NCBI RefSeq assembly: GCF_007993935.1
Contig: NZ_VITY01000002.1
Coordinates: 124,001-188,000, forward strand
Source of the DNA: Bradyrhizobium macuxiense
GTDB lineage: Bacteria; Pseudomonadota; Alphaproteobacteria; Rhizobiales; Xanthobacteraceae
DNA length: 64,000 bases
Direction: 5' to 3'
Of the stretch, positions 52,911 to 60,576 are shown one piece after another. Within the stretch, counting starts at the first letter, position 1. Each line of letters opens with the position of its first letter. The translations under genes and the position numbers were made by a program. The notes beneath the pieces were generated by a model. The model ran no database searches and was not told the DNA's origin. It saw nothing but the letters and a program-made list of their open reading frames with translations.

Positions 52911-53758
52911 GGCCTGGCCCTCGCCTCCGGCGGCATTCGGGCAAGCTCGTCGAGGCGGTCGTTCGATTTGCGCTCCAGATTGCGTCGCTCAGCCGGTGAG
53001 CGGCGGTCGAGATCGTATCCAATGTCGGCCATGGTCTTTGTCAGGATGTCGACGTTCCGTTGCGGGACCGCCGCAAGGCCGGCCAGCAGCCTGTCCCGAT
53101 GCGTCCAGCCTGGTCCCTTCAGCAGATCGATCGCCTCGGTGTACAGTTCGGTCTTCACGAGGCGCGCGAACTCGGCAACCACCGCGTCCGACAGGTCGGG
53201 CGGCAGCGCGTCGAGCATGGCGAGCGCCATGGCGCTGCGCTTGACGACGATCCAGCCCTCATTGGATCCGAGCCGGTACGACATCCGCAACAGGTCGAAA
53301 TTGGCATCGCTCAAGCCCTGCCTCGTGTTGCGAAGCCAGAACAGCACGACCCAGAGATAGGGATCGGCCGGTGCGCAGCCGAGCGATTTGCGGACCGCCG
53401 CGTCGAGCTCCCCCATCCTTGCGTCCACCTGATCGCCGGATGCGAGTGCGTTCTCGGCGCGCCGCAGCCGGATCACCGCCGCGCTGCGATCGATCGCCGG
53501 CATGCAATCCTTTGCCGCGGCCACGCGCGACAATAGCGGACCGAGGTCACCAAGCTCGGCATCGCTGACCGGCACGTTGCGCAGGATCAGATCCCTCGCG
53601 CCATCGAGCCGGGCCTGATCGACAAAGACCGGCAATGTGGTTGCGCCCCAGGCAACCGAAGAGCACGCGACCGCGGCCAGGAAGCCGCGCGCCAGCCAGG
53701 CGGCGGCGCGCCGCGGCATCTCGCCTCGCGTCTCAGTCGGTGTAGCCATATCGTCCAT
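52907..53758 (-). CDS. unknown periplasmic/membrane-anchored helical protein
   Basis: 283 residues with an N-terminal membrane or signal segment (WLARGFLAAVACSSVAWG, ~21-38) and a mainly helical remainder. The segment RMSYRLGSNEGWIVVKRSAMA (~167-187) is closely echoed in the protein at 62697 (KMSYYTGFNRSD), and the two share similar domain order, so they are paralogues of an EPS-associated family I cannot name. Its start overlaps the BY-kinase gene by 26 bp and its end overlaps the methyltransferase by ATGA. A helper role in EPS polymerisation or export is possible. Confidence 0.7.
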   Translation of the reverse strand: MDDMATPTETRGEMPRRAAAWLARGFLAAVACSSVAWGATTLPVFVDQARLDGARDLILRNVPVSDAELGDLGPLLSRVAAAKDCMPAIDRSAAVIRLRRAENALASGDQVDARMGELDAAVRKSLGCAPADPYLWVVLFWLRNTRQGLSDANFDLLRMSYRLGSNEGWIVVKRSAMALAMLDALPPDLSDAVVAEFARLVKTELYTEAIDLLKGPGWTHRDRLLAGLAAVPQRNVDILTKTMADIGYDLDRRSPAERRNLERKSNDRLDELARMPPEARARP

Positions 53759-56006
53759 AGTGCGAGTTGTAATAGTAGTTCTTGCCGCCGTAGCCGCTGT
53801 AGCGGCTCATCGCGGCGATATCGGCCTTGTTGAGCACGACGCCGAGCAGGTTCTCGTTGACCGCCCGCGCGCTGCGCAGCGCGCGCTCGACCACCTGCAC
53901 CTGGGTCTTGCCCCACTCCACGATGAAGACGAAGGAATCGACGAAGTGCGCGGTGATGCGGACATCGACCACCGGCGTCAGCGGCGGGAAATCGACGATC
54001 ACGTAATCATAATGGCCGCGGACCGCGTCGATGAAATCCTTCATCTGGTCGGAGGCCAGCACCTCGTGCGAATGCGCGATGCGCGACCGCGTGGCGCCCG
54101 GCAGGAAGGCAAGGCCGGTCTCCGGATCACGCCACAGCGTGTCCTGCAAGGTCGCATTGTTCGACAGCACGTCGAGAATCCCACGCTCGGCATTGGCGGC
54201 GACCTTGCGGCTGAGCGAGGGATTGCGCAGATCGCAATCGACCAGCAGCACGCGCGCCCCGCTCTGCGCCACCAGTTGCGCGAACACGAAGGCCAGCGTC
54301 GACTTGCCCTCGTTGGGCAGCGCCGAGGTCAGGCCAAGGATCTTCGACGGCTTGGTGACATTGAGGTCGGCATTGACCTTGATCGAGCGGATCGCTTCCG
54401 AGAAGCGCGAGAACGGCGCATCGATCGCCGCCCACAGCACCGGCTCGTCGCCGCGCCGGATCGTGCGCGGCCCGACCGGAAGGTTGGGACGCCCGGCCGC
54501 CGGCGCCTTGAGCTGGCTTGGCGAGACGCGGGGAACGATCGCGACACAGTCGGCGTCGAGGATCGTCTCGACCATTTCAGCGGTGCGGAACACCCGGTCA
54601 TAGAGGTCGCGCAACACGCCAAGCCCGAGCCCTGCGATCAGGCCGCCGAGCGTCGAGAGCGCGAGCACGACCAGGGTCTGCGGGTGGCTCTTGCTCAGGG
54701 GGCGCGAGGCACGGGTGATCACCCGTGCCTCGCTGACCGGGAACGACTGCTGCTGCACATTTTCCATATAGCGCTGCAGGAAATTGTCGTAGAGCGAGCG
54801 ATAGGTCTGGGCCGAGCTCTCGAGCTCGCGCAGCGTGACCTGCGCCTGGTTGGTGGACTGCGACTGCGACACCGAATCGTTCACGGCGCGCTCGATCTCG
54901 TTCTGGCGCTGCACGGCGATCGCATAGTCGCTCTTGTAGCTCTCGGCGAGCCGCTTCAATTCGTCGATGATCGACGACTGGATCTCGCGCATCTGGTTGC
55001 GCAGATTGACGGCGGCCAGGTGATTGTAGCCATAGCGCGACGACCAGTCGGCCTCGCGGTTGGCGAGCTCAAGATATTGCGACCGCAGCTTGGTGATGAC
55101 CTGGTTGTTCAGGGTATCGGCGACCGTGGCATCGGGGACGCCGCCCTTCACGACAGCCTCGATGCGATCGAGCTTGGCCTTGGCGTCGGTGACCTGCGAC
55201 TTCACGTGGACCAGCTGCGTATTGAGCTCGCCGAGCTGCTGTTCGTTGAGCAGCTTGCCGCTGGACGTGACGATGTTGTTGGTCTTCTTGTAGTCGAGCA
55301 CCGCGCGTTCGGCATTGGATGCTTGCGTCCGTAGCTCCTTGATGCGGTCCTGCAGCCAGGCGCTGGCACGGCGCGTTGCCTGATATTTGGAGTCGAGCTG
55401 GTCGACGATATAGGCGTCCGCGACGGCGTTGGCGATCTGCGCCGCGCGCTCCGGATCGAGCGAGCGGAAGCTGACCTCGATCACATAGGTCATGCCGCGG
55501 CGGCGGACGTCGAGCTGCTTCTGGAAGGCGCGCACCGCACGCCGTGTCCGGTCGAATTCGTTGGGCGGCGCGCTGCCGGCGAACAGGCCGGACACGAAAT
55601 CCAGCACCGCTCCCGCCGCGCCGGCCCTGGAGCCGATGAATTCCGGATCCTCGTTGAGCTTGAGGTCGCGGATCACCGCGAGCGCCACGTTCTCAGACTT
55701 GAGGATTTCGACCTGGCTCTCGACCGCGGAGGAATCCACCGGGACGTCATTTGCCGGCGATTGCTGCTGGAAGGCCTGGAATTTGCGCGTGTCGATGATC
55801 ATCGTGGCAAGCGCGGTATAGCTCGGCGCCGCCGTCATCAAATAGCAGATGCCGCCGAACAAACAGAGCCCGGCTGTCCCGAGGATCACCCAGTACTGCC
55901 GGAGCAGATAGGTGACGAAGGCGTCGAAGGTTTCCGCCAGCGACGGCAGTTCGGCCGGACGATTTCTCAGATCGACAGACGGCGGAATCTGGTTGCGCTG
56001 AAGCAT
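53733..56006 (-). CDS. Wzc/ExoP-like chain-length regulator and BY-kinase
   Basis: 757 residues. A first membrane helix (~38-58) starts the Wzz-type periplasmic domain, with a coiled coil (~200-400) ending in the PRASRPLSKSHPQ-like region and a second helix (~444-468). The cytoplasmic BY-kinase has Walker A SALPNEGKST (561-570), Walker A' VLLVDCDLR (586-594) and Walker B YVIVDFPP (668-675). The last 22 residues contain eight tyrosines (Y736, 739, 744, 745, 746, 750, 753, 755), the autophosphorylation cluster. With the Wza-like lipoprotein it forms the trans-envelope export complex and controls chain length. Confidence 0.95.
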   Translation of the reverse strand: MLQRNQIPPSVDLRNRPAELPSLAETFDAFVTYLLRQYWVILGTAGLCLFGGICYLMTAAPSYTALATMIIDTRKFQAFQQQSPANDVPVDSSAVESQVEILKSENVALAVIRDLKLNEDPEFIGSRAGAAGAVLDFVSGLFAGSAPPNEFDRTRRAVRAFQKQLDVRRRGMTYVIEVSFRSLDPERAAQIANAVADAYIVDQLDSKYQATRRASAWLQDRIKELRTQASNAERAVLDYKKTNNIVTSSGKLLNEQQLGELNTQLVHVKSQVTDAKAKLDRIEAVVKGGVPDATVADTLNNQVITKLRSQYLELANREADWSSRYGYNHLAAVNLRNQMREIQSSIIDELKRLAESYKSDYAIAVQRQNEIERAVNDSVSQSQSTNQAQVTLRELESSAQTYRSLYDNFLQRYMENVQQQSFPVSEARVITRASRPLSKSHPQTLVVLALSTLGGLIAGLGLGVLRDLYDRVFRTAEMVETILDADCVAIVPRVSPSQLKAPAAGRPNLPVGPRTIRRGDEPVLWAAIDAPFSRFSEAIRSIKVNADLNVTKPSKILGLTSALPNEGKSTLAFVFAQLVAQSGARVLLVDCDLRNPSLSRKVAANAERGILDVLSNNATLQDTLWRDPETGLAFLPGATRSRIAHSHEVLASDQMKDFIDAVRGHYDYVIVDFPPLTPVVDVRITAHFVDSFVFIVEWGKTQVQVVERALRSARAVNENLLGVVLNKADIAAMSRYSGYGGKNYYYNSHYGRYGYTD

Positions 56007-56135
56007 CTCGTCCTATCGCCGCGCCGGCAGGCTGGTGCCTGCCCTCGCGCCCTCCAATGGCATCGGGAAGCGCCCCGCCGCCGACATCGAAGTGCATTGC
56101 TGCAGAGAGTTCTCCATTGGCGACCGGAAGCCCGC

Positions 56136-56792
56136 TCAGGGAGTCACTGTTGAAATCAGCGTGGTGCCGGCGCCCGTGATCGTCCCCGTCGTCGTGTTGC
56201 CCGAACTGCTGACCGACGAGGTGAAGCTGAAGATGCCGGTGTTCACGCTGTTGCCGCCGATCGCCTCGAGCGCACCGCCGCCGGCGCCGGTGGCGCCGAT
56301 GGCGCTGGTCTGGCCGCCGGAAGCGCCGGCGCTGCCCGCGCCGCCGGCACCGGTCGCGGCGGTGCCGCTATCACCTGACGCCGCGGCAAACGCCATCACG
56401 GTGTCGAGATCCTTGGTATCGGCAATCGCCTGCTGGATGCGCGTCGCATAGGGCTGGTTGCTGCGCACCACGATGCGCGCGGCCTGGGCGAGGCCCGCGG
56501 CGATCGCCGTCTTCTGGTCCTTGCTGGCCTTGGCGAGCAACGCGATGAGCGGATCGAGCGATGTCGGATCGTTGAGGGCGAAGTCGCGCGCCCGCGAGGT
56601 CAATTCCACGCCCGCGTTCGGAAACTGGGTCAGCAACTGCTCAGGATTGGCCTTGAAATTCGTGACCGCCTGCGAGAGCTGGATCAGCCCGCCCTGCGTT
56701 TGCGCCACCGCGGCGCCGCCGGGCGCCGCCAGCGCCAACATGACCACCACCGCCAGGGCGGAAAAACCGCCGGATCGCTCAAATGTGAACAC
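56136..56792 (-). CDS. secreted protein of unknown function in the EPS operon
   Basis: 218 residues from GTG 56792, chosen because AGGGAG lies 6 bases upstream; a longer frame to 57014 runs through the next gene. Residues ~1-31 form a signal peptide (hydrophobic ALAVVVMLALAAPGGAAVAQ). The mature part is a short helical region (~35-120) followed by a Gly/Ser/Ala/Thr-rich low-complexity tail (TGAGGAGSAGASGG-type). It sits between two O-antigen-polymerase/export genes. No family is recognised. Confidence 0.7.
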   Translation of the reverse strand: MFTFERSGGFSALAVVVMLALAAPGGAAVAQTQGGLIQLSQAVTNFKANPEQLLTQFPNAGVELTSRARDFALNDPTSLDPLIALLAKASKDQKTAIAAGLAQAARIVVRSNQPYATRIQQAIADTKDLDTVMAFAAASGDSGTAATGAGGAGSAGASGGQTSAIGATGAGGGALEAIGGNSVNTGIFSFTSSVSSSGNTTTGTITGAGTTLISTVTP

Positions 56793-56802
56793 TGCTATCT
56801 CC

Positions 56803-56827
56803 CTAACGAATACTAACAGTTCGTTAG
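56803..56827. promoter_or_regulatory. inverted repeat CTAACGAA-N9-TTCGTTAG (operator-like)
   Basis: A perfect 8-bp inverted repeat (56803-56810 and 56820-56827) with spacer TACTAACAG lies just upstream of the Shine-Dalgarno of the secreted protein gene (minus strand). Its right half resembles the repeat upstream of the exporter gene at 29681. A regulator binding site is inferred. Confidence 0.5.
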
Positions 56828-56850
56828 CATAGTCGGAGTTATCGCGCCAA

Positions 56851-58365
56851 TTAAAACCCCTGCCCGGCCGCGCGCCCGGGCTCGCCCGCGAAATCAACGT
56901 TAACTGGCGGGCTCGATGCAACATCGGTGTCGTCGTCGCCGCGACCACGGCCGGCGGCTCCGCCGGAGCGGAACGATTGTGACAGACCCGCCCCAAGCAG
57001 GGCCGCGATAACAACGGCGTAGCCGGTGATCTGGAGCGAGAAATCGATCATCGAATGCAGCGCGCCGGCAGCCGACGCGCAGAGAGCCGCCAGCGGCACG
57101 ATCACGTCGCGGCGGCGGGTCCGCACGCCATGCGCGAGCACGCCGAAGGCTGCGAGCAGCGCGATCATGACCGCGCCGGCCATTAACATTCCGCCGTCGG
57201 ACGCCAGCTCGAGCCAGCTGTTGTGCGCCCGGTTCCAGGTCCCGCGCAGCGAGATGTCGTCGGTGCGATAGGCCGGATAGACCCATTCGAAGGACCCGAA
57301 GCCGTCGCCCAGCCAGGGATGATCCCAGATCATCCGCAACGTCGCGCGATAGGTCGAGAACCGCCCCTCATCCGACAGGCCGATCGTGCTGAAGCGCGCG
57401 CCGACGCCGCCGCCGAGCAGTTGCAACAGCGCCAGCGCGATCAGGCTGCCGACGCCGAGCGCCATGATCAGGCCGTAGCGGCGCGGCAGCCGGTTGCGAA
57501 AGAAGATCGCGGCCGCCGCGACCGCGGCGAGCAGCGAGATCCCGACGCCGCCGCGCGATCCGGTCAGGAACATCGCGACGAGGCAAGTGAGCCAGCCGAG
57601 CGCATGGCCGGCGAGCCGGCGCCGTGCCGGCCGATCGAGGCGCGCGAGCAGGCGTGGCAGGCTGGCCCGGCGCGACGGCCAATGCCGTTCGATCAGCTCG
57701 CAGCCAAACAGCAGCCAGATCAGCGCGCAGCAGCCATAATAGATGCCCGCCGTGTTGCGGTTGACGAAGGGAGACGTCAGCCACTCCAGCTGCGCTTGCT
57801 TCTCGTGAAGCAAATAGATCCTCGTCGGATCGATCGCGAAGGTGACGATGCCGGTGATCGCATAGGCAAGACCGGCCACCGCCACCGCGCGCAACAATCC
57901 GCGCGCCATCGCGCGGTTGGCGCCGAGCACGACGCCGATGGCAAAGCTCAGCAGGCAGACGATCCCGACACTTGCGGAGTAAAACGGCAGATTGGTTGCG
58001 ATCGAGACTGCCGGCGGAAGGTCGGCGGGCAGCAATTTGCCGGCCTCGGCCCACAGCGCGTTCGGGGCCACCCCGAGCCACGGCCGCTGTGCCGATTGCT
58101 CGTGCAGCACCAGCATGGCGAGCGCCGTCAGCAGCGCCGTCACCGCGAGAATTGCGAGCTGGCTGCCGCGCAGGCGCATCGGCAGCACGCCGAGCAGCGC
58201 GATGCCGAGCAGGACCGACCAGATCGCGGACGCGACGCCGCCGACCGAGCCGAGCGGCAGCGGCGCCACGGCGACGACGGCGCAGAACAGCCACGACGAC
58301 CATCGCACCGGCCACGGCAATGCCGTCGCCCCGCTTGAGCCGGTAGGTAATCGTAAGCGTGTCAT
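56851..58365 (-). CDS. O-antigen ligase/polymerase-like membrane protein
   Basis: 504 residues with about 12 membrane helices and a large periplasmic loop. Landmarks of the PF04932 family: FVNRNTAGIYYGCCALIW, FLTGSRGGVGISLLA, the loop segment MIWDHPWLGDGFGSFEWVYP and WNRAHNSWLELASDGGM. It could be the Wzy polymerase of the EPS repeat unit or a WaaL-type ligase. It follows the Wza-like gene by 31 bp on the same strand. The C-terminal ~40 residues are Gly/Arg-rich and unusual. Confidence 0.85.
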   Translation of the reverse strand: MTRLRLPTGSSGATALPWPVRWSSWLFCAVVAVAPLPLGSVGGVASAIWSVLLGIALLGVLPMRLRGSQLAILAVTALLTALAMLVLHEQSAQRPWLGVAPNALWAEAGKLLPADLPPAVSIATNLPFYSASVGIVCLLSFAIGVVLGANRAMARGLLRAVAVAGLAYAITGIVTFAIDPTRIYLLHEKQAQLEWLTSPFVNRNTAGIYYGCCALIWLLFGCELIERHWPSRRASLPRLLARLDRPARRRLAGHALGWLTCLVAMFLTGSRGGVGISLLAAVAAAAIFFRNRLPRRYGLIMALGVGSLIALALLQLLGGGVGARFSTIGLSDEGRFSTYRATLRMIWDHPWLGDGFGSFEWVYPAYRTDDISLRGTWNRAHNSWLELASDGGMLMAGAVMIALLAAFGVLAHGVRTRRRDVIVPLAALCASAAGALHSMIDFSLQITGYAVVIAALLGAGLSQSFRSGGAAGRGRGDDDTDVASSPPVNVDFAGEPGRAAGQGF

Positions 58366-58396
58366 GAAGCCGGCCGCGCCGGCTCACGCCCCAGTA

Positions 58397-59581
58397 TCAG
58401 GGCGCAAGCTTGATCGAATTACGAAGTAATGTTGCGTTGTAGGCAGCCACGATCGGATCGTTCACCGTTGCAGTCACGAGGCGGATCTGCTGCATGAGCT
58501 TGGCGTCCTCGACGGATGCCGCGTTCGACGCATAAAGCACGTCCTTGTTGCGCAACTGGAAACGTGTGGCCAGGAAATAGCCGGCCGGATCGCGGAAATT
58601 GATGTTGTAGACGACCGGGATGATCGGCCCGGCATATTTGCTGACGTCGATCCCGAGCTTGGCCGCCACTTCCGGCAACTCGCCGCGATAGACGAACACC
58701 GAGGCCGGATCGGCCGAGGAATCGTTCAGGCCGCCCGCCTTCGCGACCGCCTCGGCGAGCGAGATCCGCCAGGCCTCGAAATTGAACTGGCCCTGCGCGC
58801 CCGATGCGCCGAAGGCGACGAAAGTCTGCGGCTCGCGGTAGACATAGATGGTGTCGCCCGGATGCGCGTAGATGTTGCTCTTGGGCTCGTAGACCAGCTG
58901 GCCGAACGGAACCGTGGTGCGCTTGCCGTCACGCTCCAGCATTACCCAGGTATCGAAACCCTGCCCCTTCGGGCCGCCGGCGCGCGTGATCGAGTCGAGC
59001 ACGCGCTCGCCCGCGGCGTTGGCGGGAAAACGGTTCGGCGAATTGACCTCGCCGAGCACGGAGATCAGCGAGGTGCGCTGCTCGATCAGGGCGACCACGG
59101 CCTGCGGCTCGATCGCGCGGTTCTTCAGCGCATCGACGATCGAGCGCTGCACCTCGGTCTGCGTGCGGTTCTTGGCACGGATCGCGCCGGCATAGGGCAC
59201 CGAGATGTTGCCGTCGGTATCGACGTTCTGGTTCGGCAGCGTAATGTAGTTGCCGGGGCGCACGCCGGCCTCGACCGGAATGAACAGACCGCCGGCGGCG
59301 GCCTCGAAGATCGTGACGCTGACGACGTCGCCGATGCCGAAATGGATATCCTTGGGCGGCGGGCCCTGAATGCCGCCGGCGAGTTGCGGCGCGAATGACG
59401 CCAGCACGTTCTCGACCTGCGGCGTGATCTTGACCATCGCATAGGGCAGGCTTTCCGGATCCCTCTGCCCGGCGACGACATCAGAACTGGTCGGACCGTT
59501 GGTCGGCATGTAATGGCAACCGCTGACCGAAACGGCGGCCGCAAGCAATATCATTATCCGAATGAAATTCGCACGCGACAT
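58397..59581 (-). CDS. polysaccharide export lipoprotein (Wza/ExoF-like)
   Basis: 394 residues from ATG 59581, with CGGAG upstream. Lipoprotein signal with lipobox VSGC (Cys22). The polysaccharide biosynthesis/export domain begins near residue 80 with IGDVVSVTIFEAAAGG, followed by SLBB-type segments (ISVLGEVNSPNRFPAN; IYVYREPQTFVAFGA). It forms the outer-membrane export channel with the Wzc-like BY-kinase. It is the first gene of the long minus-strand cluster. The frame extends upstream without a good start. Confidence 0.93.
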   Translation of the reverse strand: MSRANFIRIMILLAAAVSVSGCHYMPTNGPTSSDVVAGQRDPESLPYAMVKITPQVENVLASFAPQLAGGIQGPPPKDIHFGIGDVVSVTIFEAAAGGLFIPVEAGVRPGNYITLPNQNVDTDGNISVPYAGAIRAKNRTQTEVQRSIVDALKNRAIEPQAVVALIEQRTSLISVLGEVNSPNRFPANAAGERVLDSITRAGGPKGQGFDTWVMLERDGKRTTVPFGQLVYEPKSNIYAHPGDTIYVYREPQTFVAFGASGAQGQFNFEAWRISLAEAVAKAGGLNDSSADPASVFVYRGELPEVAAKLGIDVSKYAGPIIPVVYNINFRDPAGYFLATRFQLRNKDVLYASNAASVEDAKLMQQIRLVTATVNDPIVAAYNATLLRNSIKLAP

Positions 59582-59806
59582 TGAAATACTCCGGCCGTGC
59601 CGTAACACGCCGACTATCACAATCACAGGGTTCCGCGATATAGCGCGATACAATTGATAAAGAATGTTAGCAAGGTGAGGCAATTCGGCGACACCGGCAC
59701 GGCGCCGTGAGGCAAACGGCCCCGCAACATCACTCCGGCTTTGATTTCGCGTGATGATCCAGTTATCGGTGAATGAGATGGTTTGAGTTAATCGATTGAG
59801 GGTTCG
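59582..59806. promoter_or_regulatory. divergent control region of the EPS export operon
   Basis: A 225-bp gap between the Wza-like gene (minus) and a small Cys-rich gene (plus). It holds AATGTTAGCAA at 59663-59673 and GTTAATCGATT at 59787-59797, the latter just before the Shine-Dalgarno of the small gene. No confident -35/-10 pair was found. Confidence 0.45.
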
Positions 59807-60109
59807 ATGGTTCGCATGAAGCCACTGGCGATCGCGTTGGGAACCGTCGCCTTGCTGTTCGGCATTGGCAATTCCGGGGTTTTTGCCGCGGAATTGAGCA
59901 CTTCCCCGGCCCCGCGCGCCGTGCAGCGCGTCGGCGGCAACTGCCAGCGGCTGCAATATTGTCATGGCGATGTCTGCCAGTGGAAACGGGTCTGCTGGCA
60001 CGGCTGCCCCGATCGCTACTCCTGCGCGCCGCTCTACGGAGCCTATGGCCCCTATGGCGGGCGTGACTACTGGGCGGCCTATAGCTACGGCGATCTGCGC
60101 CCGTTCTGA
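59807..60109 (+). CDS. small secreted Cys-rich protein
   Basis: 100 residues with a signal peptide (MVRMKPLAIALGTVALLFG, cleavage near FAA-E, residue ~28). The mature part has six cysteines within about 30 residues and a Tyr/Gly/Pro-rich tail (YGAYGPYGGRDYW), suggesting disulfide bonding in the periplasm or outside. GAGGG precedes ATG 59807. The gene is bracketed by two TTAATCGATT-type motifs. No family is recognised. Confidence 0.7.
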   Translation: MVRMKPLAIALGTVALLFGIGNSGVFAAELSTSPAPRAVQRVGGNCQRLQYCHGDVCQWKRVCWHGCPDRYSCAPLYGAYGPYGGRDYWAAYSYGDLRPF

Positions 60110-60110
60110 A

Positions 60111-60126
60111 TGTTAATCGATTAACA
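60111..60126. promoter_or_regulatory. 16-bp perfect palindrome TGTTAATCGATTAACA
   Basis: A perfect palindrome directly after the stop codon of the small Cys-rich gene. The core GTTAATCGATT recurs at 59787-59797 in front of the same gene. It looks like a binding site for a dimeric regulator rather than a terminator, because it is AT-rich and lacks a T run. Confidence 0.5.
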
Positions 60127-60237
60127 GAGCCGCCGACGTCCCGCATGCCGGCTGGCATCATGCCGGCGCGTTTGTGACGATCGACTTAACCCCGGCTTAG
60201 GACCCGGCCCGCTAGGATGCGGGCGCAGGGTTTGGTT

Positions 60238-60501
60238 ATGTTATTTGTTTTCCTTGGCAATTTGATCGGCGGCGCCGTGCTTGGGCTGCGCCAGCGCTGT
60301 CTGGTGCTGGTACCGGTTACGCTTGCGGAACTCACGCTGCTCGCCGTCATCGGAGGCGCGCGCCTCGGGTGGTCGGAGACCGTGCTGCTCATGATCACCG
60401 CGATCGTATCGCTGCAAGGCGGATATCTCGCAAGCGCATTCGCGCCGCGGTTCTGGTCCCGCTCCTCGACGCCGTTACTCGCCCTGCGCCGCCCGCATTG
60501 A
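60238..60501 (+). CDS. small two-helix membrane protein
   Basis: 87 residues from ATG 60238, with CAGGG upstream; an in-frame ATG at 60217 is an alternative. Two or three hydrophobic helices are visible (LFVFLGNLIGGAVLGL; LVPVTLAELTLLAVIGGA; TVLLMITAIVSLQGGYLA). The Ser/Arg-rich C-terminus is cytoplasmic-like. No family is recognised. It precedes a polymerase-like gene on the same strand by 75 bp and may belong to the same unit. Confidence 0.6.
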   Translation: MLFVFLGNLIGGAVLGLRQRCLVLVPVTLAELTLLAVIGGARLGWSETVLLMITAIVSLQGGYLASAFAPRFWSRSSTPLLALRRPH

Positions 60502-60576
60502 TGCGGCACCACGCAGCCGCATCCGGCGCGCCCGATTTCCATTGACCTCGACGCGAGCGCGGGGCATCCCGCTGGC

